From the NCBI RefSeq assembly GCF_003086295.3, contig NC_092046.1, positions 107,239,363-107,303,362 of the forward strand: 64,000 nt of DNA, given 5' to 3'. Made by a program: the position numbers and the translations under genes. Position 1 is the first letter of the stretch; each line of letters starts with the position of its first letter. This stretch comes from Arachis hypogaea (taxonomy: Eukaryota > Streptophyta > Magnoliopsida > Fabales > Fabaceae). Below the pieces are notes generated by a model. It saw only the letters and a list, made by a program, of their open reading frames with translations. It ran no database searches and was not told the DNA's origin. Shown here in pieces: positions 1 to 9,295 of the stretch.

Positions 1-57
1 TTTTTCTTGTTTTTGGTTCTTAAAGATGCCTTTCACTTGTGCCTCAATTTTATGCCA

Positions 58-160
58 AATATGGACTATCATATATCGTTGGAAAGCTCTGAATGTCAGC
101 TTTCTAATGCAACTGGAAGCACATCAATTGGACGTCTGTAGCTCAAGTTATGGCTCTTTG
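58..160 (+). repeat. Block shared with P-family LTRs
   Basis: The stretch resembles 32648-32747 and 39248-39350, which lie inside the LTRs of P2 and P3. Shared words are tatggactat, tatat, ggaaagc, and a closing ctgtagctc. The GGAAAGC ... CTTTCC pair inside it can form a short stem in the LTR copies. Confidence 0.6.
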
Positions 161-241
161 AAGGAGGCATAGTCATGCTGTAAACGCCCAAGTTTTAACT
201 TAGCGAAAATTCTTGCTTCCAAGCTAAGTTTCTTGTACGGC

Positions 242-272
242 AAAGCTCAGTTCACTTAGTGAACTGAGCTTT
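242..272. repeat. Perfect 14-bp inverted repeat
   Basis: The left arm AAAGCTCAGTTCAC (242-255) and right arm GTGAACTGAGCTTT (259-272) are exact reverse complements around the loop TTA. It lies in the leader of the 97-residue ORF of element B. Its role is unknown. Confidence 0.9.
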
Positions 273-727
273 GTGAGTGCTGATTGTGAAGCTTCCTTGA
301 TTTGGTCATGGGCCATGCTTTTAAAAGCGTGGCCTAAGGCTCCAAAGTGTGTTCCAACTTCAAAGTGTGCCCCAAAACTCTTTTTTTTTTCTTTTTAGCT
401 TATTTTGTGCTTCTTTGCTTCTTTTTCTTCTTATTTTCTACAAAATTTATCAAATCAAAAGATTAAAAAAATATACCATTTAAGCACCAAAGTATTTAAT
501 ATTCAAGCACAAATCATCAATTTATTGTATGAAAAAGCATAGAAAAACATGACTTGGTGACATGTCATCAGGTAAAATTCATTTCTATTAGCTTTATCGT
601 CCCACTTGAATATGGCTTGCTTGAAATGGATGGCCAACTTAGGGAACTTTGTGGTGTGAAGCGTAAGCGAAAAATGTTTTGTGGTTGGCATTGCAAATCA
701 AGGCTCATTAGGGTTGATACATAAAAC

Positions 728-1021
728 ATGAAATATAAAGGTTGGAGTAGCGCTCAACTAGATGGGTCTAGGAGGATTGTTGGTCACTTTATTGAGAATT
801 CACCTTACCTGCCACCCGGATGGACTAATGATGATCAATTCAAGGATGGGTACAGAAACAAGATATGGGATCCGGGAATACGTGAGGATCATCTTTGGGA
901 GCTCATTGCTTGTGAGGAACTCCATCAAGGCTTGGAGTTTTTAAATTTGAAGAATGAAGCTTATTGGAGACTCAAGCATTGGTGGATGTTCAAGGATAGC
1001 TTCAAGCACAAGCCACCTTGA
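728..1021 (+). CDS. Hypothetical 97-residue ORF at the position of the pol end in element B
   Basis: The frame starts ATGAAATATAAAGG and encodes a Trp-rich acidic/basic peptide (for example KGWSSAQLDG near the N-terminus and LKHWWMFKDSFKHKPP at the C-terminus). I do not recognise the family. No signal peptide, membrane segment or catalytic motif is visible. It stops about 50 bases before the stem-loop at 1072-1087. That is where pol stops in element A and where the Gag-protease frame stops in Q, so it occupies the place of the integrase C-terminus. It could be a real accessory ORF of a non-autonomous element or a chance frame in decayed sequence. I lean weakly to the former because of its position. 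Confidence 0.35.
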   Translation: MKYKGWSSAQLDGSRRIVGHFIENSPYLPPGWTNDDQFKDGYRNKIWDPGIREDHLWELIACEELHQGLEFLNLKNEAYWRLKHWWMFKDSFKHKPP

Positions 1022-1037
1022 TGAAGAGCTCCCCATA

Positions 1038-1096
1038 AGTCCAACTTAAGGATAATAAACAAAAGTGCTACGTGGGAGACACCCCACCATGGTAAC
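1038..1096 (+). promoter_or_regulatory. Conserved post-pol strip with stem-loop
   Basis: A strip starting tccaacttaagga is followed by aaaagtgcta and the inverted repeat GTGGG-AGACAC-CCCAC at 1072-1087. The same layout follows the pol stop in element A (53234-53251), the Gag-protease stop in Q (21024-21041) and pol in P3 (42807-42822). Confidence 0.7.
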
Positions 1097-1287
1097 ATCT
1101 CTCTTATTTTCTCTTTGTACATATTGGTAAAATATGTTTGATTTCATGTTTTGTTGTAATTGTTGAGTTTATTTGATAGTTTAGTATGTTTAAAAACGTT
1201 TTATGGTATTTTGGTAGCTGTTCGGAGGTTTGGAATGCTTGGTTTGGTGCAAAAATATGAAAAATTTTGAAAAACAGAGCACCAACC

Positions 1288-1590
1288 CACGCGTAAGCGT
1301 GCCTCACGCGTACGCGTGCATAAAGAATTTTCAACCATCCACGCGCGCGTGTCATACACGCGTACGCATGGATGCCACAATTCCACCCCTAAGCCAAATT
1401 CTAGAGAGTTGCGCCTACACTGTGCGCATCTTGTGCTTTTCTCACAAGTGAACTCACGCGTACGCGTACATGACGCTTACGCGTCGCTCTCTAAATAACC
1501 CATCAACGCGCACACATGATACACGCGTACGCGTCGCGTCCATTTCACCTCAATCCACGCGGACGCGTGACATACGCGTACGTGTGGATG
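1288..1590. repeat. ACGCGT palindrome array (internal, element B)
   Basis: Repeated cacgcgtacgcgtg-type words occur in pairs separated by spacers of mostly 15-50 bases. They lie between the post-pol strip and the third-ORF remnant. Element A has an array of the same word at the equivalent place (52544-53088). The array is rich in CpG compared with its surroundings. Confidence 0.9.
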
Positions 1591-2465
1591 CCCTTATTTC
1601 ATCCATCTTCTTTTCTTCTCATCTTTCTATTTCTTTTCTTTCCCTTTCTCTTTCCCTTCTCCTATACCTCATCCAACACTACCAAACACCATTTATAACC
1701 ACCCTTTCTAGTTAGTTAGTTGTCTAGCTTTTTGTTTAATTTTTGTTTTCATAATACGTGTTGGATTATTAATCTTGATTATTGATGAGATGTTAGTTTA
1801 ACATCATTGTTGTTAATTATCATTGTTGAACTCTATTGTTGAGGTTATAACTTGCTACTTGGTTTTGAATTTTTCATGCTTAACTTTTGTGAATACCAAG
1901 TACATCTTACATTGCCTATAAGCTTGTAATTCTTTCGAATTGCATGATTTGGCCACCATGTGATTTGAACCCTTTTCTTCAGTTAGGCAATCGATTGATG
2001 GATGTTGTGCATTTATATTAATGAATTCTGCTTCTTGATTATACGCATCCATATATATTTGCTTGAATGCTTTCATGCTTCTTTATCACTTGTTTGGTTG
2101 TCGTAGCCTACAAGTTTAGAGCATCTCAAGCACATTAGAATGAGTGAGGTACATACTTTCTTTGTGTAACTGTGACATAGTTCGTTTTATACTAGAGTGT
2201 GTTCTAGACCACATGCATCTTAGAATGCACACTTACTCTTCACCATGTCACCCATTGGATCACTCACTTCATTCTAGTGACTTACCTCATTCTAACAAGT
2301 TAAGCTTCCTTGCTTTTGTATTTTCTCATCTTATGGTGTTACTTTACATTTTTCATGAATGATGCACCACGAGCAAAAATGGAAGTGAAGAAAGAACACG
2401 CAGCAACCGGTTGACCTACCAGTTGAAGGTATCAATCCGGCAAGTCGCCGTACCCCTTGCTCATC
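1591..2465 (+). other. Spacer, no gene seen
   Basis: T-rich non-coding sequence of element B. It starts with a pyrimidine tract (1600-1690) and a tagttagttagttg run near 1710. In element A the third ORF lies in the equivalent region. Here no comparable frame survives. Confidence 0.5.
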
Positions 2466-2505
2466 TTTGAATGCACCGAGGACGGTGCAAACTTTTAAGT
2501 GTGGG
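2466..2505 (+). pseudogene. Remnant of the 3' end of the third ORF (element B)
   Basis: The run accgaggacggtgc followed by aagtgtggggaggtc matches the end of the third ORF of element A (50425-50460 on the other strand). There it encodes the C-terminal PEDGAKL, a stop, and the same gtgtggggaggtc. Only this end is recognisable here. The upstream coding part is absent or too decayed to read. Confidence 0.6.
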
Positions 2506-3984
2506 GAGGTCATCCGACCGTTCGGCCTTTTTGGGTGACAAGTTTCTAATCCCAACACTTGTGCATTTCATTTTAGGTCTTTTAGGATTCTTAGTTGCAT
2601 TTTCTTATTTTGCATATGTATACATAATAAGCTTAGTCAAAATAATGAGATTTTTTGAGAAAATTATCTATAGGGCATTGACATTCCAATTCATTTGAGT
2701 GAAAACTTTTCATTGAACTTGCTTGAATTATATATATATTGTGGAACATGTTTTGAGCTAAAAATACAAGCTTGTGAGTTTTGAGCCTAATGGTGTGGTT
2801 ACATCTTATAACCACTTATTTTCCCTTCTTGTGTGCATTATTCTCTCTCTATGATTGTAATCTTTGATTTGTTTGATTTTCTATGTCCATTATTTTGTGT
2901 AAATATGCATTTATATGATTGAGGCCATCATTTCACTAGCTCACTTACCCATAGCTTACCTTTTATCTTCCATTGTTAGCCAACTTTGAGCCTACGATTA
3001 ACCCACTTGTTCATAATTTTAGCACATTACAAGCCTTAAAGCGAAAAACAATAAATGTCCTTAATTTGGATCTTTGATTAGCTTAGGCTAGTGTGTGTGT
3101 CATTCAAATATGGGAAAACTTGGAACATTGGATAGGATAAAAGGATGTTTTGTACTTCTATATTTGGGAATTGGGTACATGCTCATGTGTTAATTAAATA
3201 TAAAACCATAAGCATTGGTACTTTTGTATATCCTTTATTGTAAAAAGAAAAAGAAAAAAGAAAAATGATGAGAAAATAAAAAGAAAAAAAATATAAGAAA
3301 AGAAAAAAAACGCAAGAAAAAAGAAGAAAAAAAAAGAAAAGCAATAAAAAGGGGACAAAAGGCCCCAAAGTGAAGCAATAACAATCAATGAATATGAGTT
3401 GTGATCAAGAAAAGAATGCATGAGTATGTAAAAAAGTGAAAAATGCGTAGTTAAGTTAGCATTGAAATTGTATAGGTTGCTATATAGGTTAGATGGGAAG
3501 TTTAAGCTTATCAAAGATTCAAATCTCAAGCTCACTTGATCAAATATGAATCCTACCTTGACCCTAGCCCCATTACAACCTATGAGAAAGACCTCATGAT
3601 AATTGTATGCATGCATGAAATAAATGTTGATTGTTAGATGAAAAACAAATCTTGGAAAGCATGATTAGAGGAGAATTGAGTGGATCGACCCTATACACTT
3701 GAGCGAATAGAGCGTATACACATCCGGTGAGGGTTCGATTGCTCAATTACATGTTTTCACCTATGATCATCTCCTCTTGAAAGTTTATAAAAATATTTAA
3801 TAACTTAATTCAATTGTAGATTAGATTTGCTATTGCCTTAGCCCTTGTGCCTATATATGTTCTCTTGGGAATTGATTTATTTTGACCAAGTAGTTGCATT
3901 TATTTAGATAGTTGCATTTAGGTAGGTTGCATTTAGTTAGTTTGCATTGAATAAATGTTGATACCCTTTGTTTCCTTCTTGATT
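2506..3984 (+). other. 3' spacer of element B
   Basis: Non-coding. An almost pure A/G tract lies at about 3240-3350. The stretch 3390-3790 aligns by eye with 47330-47640 of element A on the other strand (shared words include agcatgattag, accctatacac and gaccct). No gene is supported; the frames opposite the A/G tract are low-complexity artefacts. Confidence 0.65.
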
Positions 3985-4022
3985 TAGCATGAGGACATGC
4001 TATGGTTTAAGTATGGGGAGGT
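3985..4022 (+). promoter_or_regulatory. Pre-PPT hairpin and polypurine tract of element B
   Basis: TAGCATG-AGGA-CATGCTA (3985-4002) forms a 7-bp stem. It is followed by GGTTTAAGTATGGGGAGGT, the purine-rich plus-strand primer site that ends directly at the LTR start TG at 4023. The same layout with a different stem sequence precedes the 3' LTR of T, Q and P3. Confidence 0.8.
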
Positions 4023-5482
4023 TGATAAACCCCATTTTTAGGGTTTATCTTGTGCTTAATTTAGGGGATTTTATGACCTTTTACCCACATTTATTCAATG
4101 TAATAGCATGGTTTCATGGTTGTCTCCTAATTTGTGCTTAAGTGTGAAAATATGCTTTTTAGGCCCTTAATTGCTAATTTTGATTCACCTTTGATTCTAC
4201 TAGATTCCTTGATATGTTTGTTAGTGATTTCAGGTTGAAAAGGCTAGGAATGGATAAAAGAAATGGAGACAAAAGCATGCAAAGTGGAGAAATCATGAAA
4301 AAGCAAGGATTTTGGATCAGATCAACGACGCGCACGCGCAGCAGACGTGCACGCGTGGATTGTGGAGTCGCATGGGACGCGTACGCGCACATGACACGTA
4401 CGCGTGGATGGCAATTTGTGAAGCGATGCGTACATGTGCTGTACGCGTACGCGTCGGTGTTCACACGTGACTCACTTAAAGGCAAAACGCTGGGGGCGAA
4501 TTCTGGGCTTCCCATGCCCAAATCCAACTTATTTCTGATGCTATTTAACCCAAGGAATGAAGAGGAATTGACACACATGAGACATTACATCAAATTAGTT
4601 TAGTTTTAATTTAGTTTTGGGAGGAAAAGTTGGTTTCTAGAGAGAGAATCTCTTTCTTCTCTCTAGAATTAGGATTAGGTTTAGGTTAATTTCTTAGATC
4701 TAGATCTACTTCTTCTCTTGCTTCAATTTTCCTTTCGCTTTATGAATTCTTATGTAGATCTCTATTTCTTTTTCAATGCAATTTATGATTTCCATGTCTT
4801 CTCATGTTGATTTGGTTTTCTATTATTGATCTCTTGCCATTGTAGTTAGATCTCTCTTTAATTCTTGCAATTCATGTTGTTTACCTTTATTGCCTTTTAT
4901 GTGTTTGATGAAATGCCTTTTTTAGTTATGAGTTAGATTTTGTTCTTCTTGGCCTAGGTAGAGTAATTGGTGACTCTTGAGTTATCAAACTCCTTTGTTG
5001 ATTGATAATTAGAAGTTGCTAATTGACTTGAATGCCACTAAAGCTAGTCTTCATCATGATTAGGCTAGGACTTGTGGAATCAAGTTAATTCATCCACTTG
5101 ACTTTCCTTCATAGTTAGAGGTTAACTAAGTGGGAGCAATGGACAATTCTCATCACAATTGATAAGGATAGCTAGGATAGGACTTCTAGTTCTCATACCT
5201 TGCCAAGAGCTTTGTTAGTTGTTAGTTTATTTCCTTTGCCATTTATATTTCTTGTCTAATACCTCAAAAACCCGGAACATACTTCATAACCAATAACAAG
5301 AACACTCTATTGCAATTCCTAGGGAGAACGACCCCAGGTTTGAATACTTCGGTTATTTTTATAGGGGTTTGTTTTAGCGACAACCAAATATTTGTATGAA
5401 AGGATTATTTGTTGGTTTAGAAACTATACTTGCAACGAGATTTCATTAGTGAAATTCTTCACCATCAATTTTCCATTCATCA
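4023..5482 (+). repeat. 3' LTR of element B
   Basis: It begins TGATAAACCC, where GATAAACCC and GGGTTTATC form a terminal hairpin, and directly follows a polypurine tract. It ends near TTCATCA, where sequence of a different LTR (T) resumes. The length of about 1460 bp fits Athila-type LTRs here. The right boundary is judged from the CA dinucleotide and the change of sequence, so it could be off by up to about 15 bases. Confidence 0.75.
4327..4469. repeat. ACGCGT palindrome array in LTR of B
   Basis: Words such as gacgcgcacgcgc, gggacgcgtacgcg and gtacgcgtacgcgtc cluster here, starting 304 bases from the LTR 5' end. The rest of the LTR is A/T-rich, so this is a local CpG-dense island. Confidence 0.9.
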
Positions 5483-6289
5483 TGCACCAACGCTCGCTTA
5501 TCCACGCGTCCGCGTATACCACGCATATGCGTGAAGGCTGTGTTTTTTCCCTTCCACGCGTGCGCGTACACCACGCTTACGCGTGCATTGCCAATTTTCC
5601 ATTCTACGTGTACGCGCCATAGACGCGTGCGCGTCGATTCAAGTCTCTCAATTCCAAATTCTGGGCTTCTCGTTAAAGACGTTGGAGGCAGCATTTGATC
5701 AACAATGTTCCCTCCAACATTGGCTTAGTCACGCGTATGCGTGGATGGTCCATTTTGCCATTTCACGCGTGCGCATAGCTCATGCTTACGCGTGGATTGA
5801 AAATTTTTCTTCTTCCACGTGCACGCACAATTGACGCGTACGCGTCTCTCAAAAATCCTTCAGCCCAAGAATTGATCATTTTCGAGGACGTTGGAGATAA
5901 CGTTGGTTCACCAATGTTCCCTCCAACGTTGGCACCCATGATTTCTTCTTCCAGAACATTGCCTTCAACGTTGATTGGCCAACGTTGGCTCCAACGTTAG
6001 CCTCTCCTTCTCTTCTTCCTTGCTCTTCCTCTGCTTCTTTTCACCTATCATCAACCAAACAAAATGCATCAAAGTATTGCCATAATCATAAGATAATGCA
6101 TCATTCATAATATCAATAAATTCTTGTATAAATCTCATGAAAATGAACCAATTTAACAATGTTTTGTTGAATCAAGACAAGCATGAAATTCTCATCTAAA
6201 TACCTACTTATTGCCTAAGAAATACATGAAAACCAAGTAAAAACTAATGAAAAAGGCTTGTGAAACTAGCCTAAGATGACTTGTCATCA
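5483..6289 (-). repeat. Truncated LTR of element T
   Basis: On the minus strand it starts TGATGACAAGTCATC, a terminal hairpin GATGAC-AA-GTCATC shared with LTR S. It contains both ACGCGT words (5502-5847) and CAACGTT words (about 5679-5730 and 5890-6003). The left part of the LTR is missing. Confidence 0.7.
5502..6003. repeat. Mixed palindrome array in LTR of T
   Basis: Pairs of (c)cacgcgtNcgcgt words up to 5847 give way to CCAACGTTGG / CAACGTTAGCC words up to 6003. The edge nearest the LTR start is 286 bases from it. The CAACGTT word is the one used in solo LTR S, while ACGCGT is the word of A and B. Confidence 0.85.
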
Positions 6290-6326
6290 CAACACCAAAC
6301 TTAAATCTTGCTTGTCCCCAAGCAAG
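6290..6326 (-). promoter_or_regulatory. Polypurine tract and hairpin of element T
   Basis: Reading on the minus strand, CTTGCTTG-GGGA-CAAGCAAG is followed by ATTTAAGTTTGGTGTTG and then the LTR start. This is the pre-PPT hairpin plus polypurine tract arrangement seen in Q and P3. Confidence 0.75.
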
Positions 6327-7082
6327 CAGTAAAGCATGAGAGAAATGAATGAAAACAGAGAGAAGTATAAGCCCTTTATTAGCAGACATTCAATTCTAAT
6401 TAATGGGGTTTTCATGCATGGTATCTTAGTGATTTTTATTTGTGGCTGAAGCATGGACACTCATTTGGATCCTTACTTGAATTACACAAAAAATGAGACT
6501 TGTTATTGTTTGGTCCTTAGTTTGAGCGTTTCTTGCTTTCTTTCATGACTGAGATTTATTGCTTGTGAGGCTAAATGCTATGTGTTCAGGAAGCTTTTTA
6601 AAGTAAGCTTTCAACAAACATTCCCGCCCCAGTTGGTTCAAGATGCTAGGTGTTGAAACACCCCTAAGGGCTTACTTGCTCAAGCCTCTCCTTAGCACAC
6701 ACACATTACAGGCATTTAGCTTGTTTTATTCTTTGGACATTGGTGCCCAGCACCCCTTTGGGTCACTAAATGCTTTGTCTCAAAGTAGTTCTTGATGGTG
6801 GATTTTCGGTTGGCAATCTCGGGTTAGTTAACCCAAGTTTCCAGGTGATGAAGCACCCCTTAGAACCTAGTTATCCAAGCTTATCGTTGTACAAGAAAGT
6901 CACAGGCATATATCCAAAATCTCAAGCCATTGGTGCCCAGCCTTGTTTATTTCTTTTTGTTTCTTTCTCTTGCATTTTTTCTTTTATTATGGACCTCTTT
7001 CATTTGTCAAGTCTCATAGAATGTAACTCAAGTTCATATCTCAAAGTTATGCCAATCTCTAGCCTTATTCATAAATTAACTA
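6327..7082 (-). other. 3' spacer of element T, no gene
   Basis: Non-coding internal sequence related to 11657-12355 of the Q family. No reading frame is supported. Confidence 0.55.
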
Positions 7083-8000
7083 ATGACCCTTATCACTGAG
7101 GCAGAGGCCGATTCTGGAGAGAATGGGGTGGCGTTAAACGCCAGTGAAGAACATATCACTGGGCATTCAATGCCCAGTCTGGCACTAAGCCTGATGCTGA
7201 ACGCTAGTGAGGAGCCCCTCACTGGGCGTTCAACGCCCATCCTGGCAGCAGAACTGGCGTTGAACGTCAGCCAGGGAGCATTGGCTGGGCATTCAACGCC
7301 CAAACAGGTAGGCATTCTGGCACTGAATGCCAGTGAGGAACCCCTTACTGAGGGGTCAACCCCCAACCAGAATGCCAGTAAGGATACCCCTGCTGGGCGT
7401 TCAATGTCCAAAAGGATAGAGGAACTGGCGTTTAATGCTAGTAATGGTGCACAGCTTTGGCGTTCAACGCCCAAAGAGCTAACAGAGCTGACATTGAATG
7501 CCAGCAAAAGGACACCTTCTGAGTGCTCAATTCCCACTCAAGAAACCACTATCCTAGAACCAAATGAAGCCAAGGCTCACATAAAGACCATAGAGGTTCC
7601 TTTGAATGCACTCCTGCACTGTATGAGTTCTGATGAATGCTCATCCTCTGATGAGGATGAAGACACTAGGGAAGAGCAAGTTGCTCGGTACCTAGGAGCT
7701 CTTATGAAGCTGAGTGCCAAGCTATTTGGTACAGAGTCTTTGGAGGAAGAACCTCCACTACTTTCCAAAGAACTCTATGCTTTGGTTCAGCAAAAGCTAC
7801 CTCAGAAGCTTTCAGATCCTGGACGCTTCCTGATTCCTTGCACTATAGGCACCATGACCTTTGAAAAGGCTCTGTGTGACCTAGGGTCAAGTATAAACTC
7901 ATGCTACTCTTGTAATGGAGGCTGGGATCCAAGAGCACAGATAATTGCAAAAGGGAGGCACTTGCATAAGGATCAGCATCCAAGCCTCCTCCATGGATAA
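7083..8000 (+). pseudogene. Gag-protease linker and truncated retropepsin (P0)
   Basis: The frame carries a repeated peptide of the type ALNASEEPLTGRSTP (residues about 17-155), an acidic serine-rich patch (SSDECSSSDEDED), and the start of a retropepsin domain ending in FEKALCDLGSSIN, whose D-x-G is the aspartic protease active site. Right after this the reading goes wrong: conserved protease sequence is lost and the frame ends within about 40 residues. The N-terminal Gag is absent, and the first few codons probably belong to element T. It is a fragment of a Ty3/gypsy polyprotein. The following sequence looks deletion-rich and may be poorly sequenced, so some breaks may not be biological. Confidence 0.6.
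7126..7530 (+). repeat. GGCGTTNAACGCC palindrome repeats inside coding sequence
   Basis: TGGCGTTGAACGCCAG and TGGGCGTTCAACGCCCA-type words alternate in the reading frame. They encode ALNAS and (G)RSTP alternately, giving a 15-20 residue peptide repeat. The word is the same as in P-family LTRs, where it is non-coding. Confidence 0.85.
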
Positions 8001-8470
8001 ACCAATTCATCCCTCCTAAGACCAAACGTAAGTTTGGTGTTGGATGTACACTATCCCAAAGGATGAAGCCCAAAAGAAGATCTTAGGGCTAGAAACCAAC
8101 ATCCTACTGAAGCTTTTCACATGAAAATGGTAATTTCGCTTACTCATCATGGTATTCACCATGGAAGAGGGAAATGGTACAAAGGACACCAGCATATTGC
8201 TGCAAGCTAACCTGCTCATGCATGAATAAGATCCTATTCTGAGCATCTTATCCAATCCATGAACACATGAAGGAAGCTCCAATAAGGGTAAGGATTGTTC
8301 CTCTATGACTATCTCCCTTGAAAGGAGCTGTCCGTCAAGCTAATGACATTAAAGAAGCTCTTTGACAACCCAACCATAGTAAAATTATTCTTTTATTTCT
8401 TTTCATTTATTTCTTGAGGCAAGATCTTAATTTGGTTACCATAATAGTCATGCATGAGATAGATGCTAAG
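8001..8470 (+). other. Post-protease/pol region of P0, poorly preserved
   Basis: It contains aagtttggtgttggatg (8029-8045) and, at about 8320-8380, the strip gctgtccgtcaagctaatga ... aagaagctc that precedes the post-pol stem-loop in Q (21030-21075). No reading frame is supported. Many short deletions relative to relatives suggest either decay or low sequence quality. Confidence 0.5.
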
Positions 8471-9295
8471 TGTTAAACCTCAGGAAAAGTGCGTTCATGC
8501 CCAAAGCAGAAGACTGCGTTGAAGCAGGAAGGAACCTTGGGTTACTAAGGAAAGTGGCGTTTAACCCAACTATGGCACAAGCTGGCATTCAAGAATAAAA
8601 GGCAGATTTGAATCCCTAGCCTAGGACCAGTAGGTCAAGAAGTAAATCACCTTTTCTACCATTCGTCCACTGTTCATATTTGCTGAGGCAAGCATGCTTG
8701 GGTGAACGCAAAATCTTAAGTGATCAAAAGACTATATAAGAGGAGGAAATGAAGCGTATGCTCCACGAAAGAGAGCTTGCAAGCAAGCTATGATACCTCA
8801 CATGTAACTTTAGAAGTCAAACTCACATGTCACTAACGCATGATTGTAATACCTTTAGTAATGATCCAAGATTTCAGAAGAAATATACTTTGTCAGATAA
8901 TGATGAAGCAATATATTTAGGAAACATGACTTGTCATTTGAAATCTTTTCACTGTCTTATTCTTAGGACAGTCTCCTTCATGGAATATATGTTTGATACC
9001 TTGTCATGTACATCTATCTTCATGAAAATGTAAATGCCTGTCAGCACTATATCTTTGATCATTGAATTAGTTCTTCTTCTCTGAATGTCTATTGTCAACT
9101 CATGGCTAATATTTAAGTTGATACCTAGTGCTGTTCCTACCTCCAAGTGTCCATATTGCACATGGCAATGCTAAGATCTTTGGCTTTTCTTAGGAAATTG
9201 ATTATTCCGTCTGCACATCTCTTAAGAGATAGGGTTCATCCACAAGTAGTACTTTGCATCAGTAATTAATTTTTTCTTTTGTTGCCTGCTGTACT

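Larger units (their letters stand above)
1..727 (+). other. Non-coding internal sequence of element B
   Basis: No supportable gene. It holds a block at about 58-160 (starting tatggactatcatatat) that is also found inside the LTRs of P2 and P3, a perfect hairpin at 242-272, and a T-rich stretch at 380-440. Confidence 0.6.
1..5482 (+). mobile_element. Element B: 3' part of an Athila-like LTR retrotransposon
   Basis: The left end runs off the window. What remains, in order, is a short ORF, a post-pol stem-loop, an ACGCGT array, a remnant of the end of the third ORF, a long spacer, a hairpin plus polypurine tract, and an LTR at 4023-5482. The order matches the 3' half of element A on the other strand. 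No reverse transcriptase or integrase is visible, so B may be a non-autonomous derivative. The right flank is the LTR of element T, into which B probably inserted. The target duplication cannot be tested because the left end is missing. Confidence 0.75.
5483..7082 (-). mobile_element. Element T: LTR fragment and adjoining internal region
   Basis: It reads on the minus strand. The LTR 5' end is at 6289 and the internal sequence lies to its right. The LTR is cut on its left by element B and the internal region stops at about 7083, where P0 begins. The LTR end resembles solo LTR S, and the internal region resembles that of Q (shared words near 6700-6760 and 6930-6945 such as cattggtgcccag). No coding region of T remains. 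Confidence 0.65.

Noticed and set aside
1230..1715. Arg/His/Ala-rich ORFs over ACGCGT arrays (also 4174-4603, 5392-6000, 47093-47368, 52566-53054, 59937-60391)
   Set aside because: The palindromic array opens several frames on both strands with similar peptides (RVRV, THAYA). Nothing suggests translation.
3183..3616. Hydrophobic Phe/Leu-rich minus-strand frames
   Set aside because: They are the complement of an A/G-rich tract in the spacer of B, so low-complexity only.
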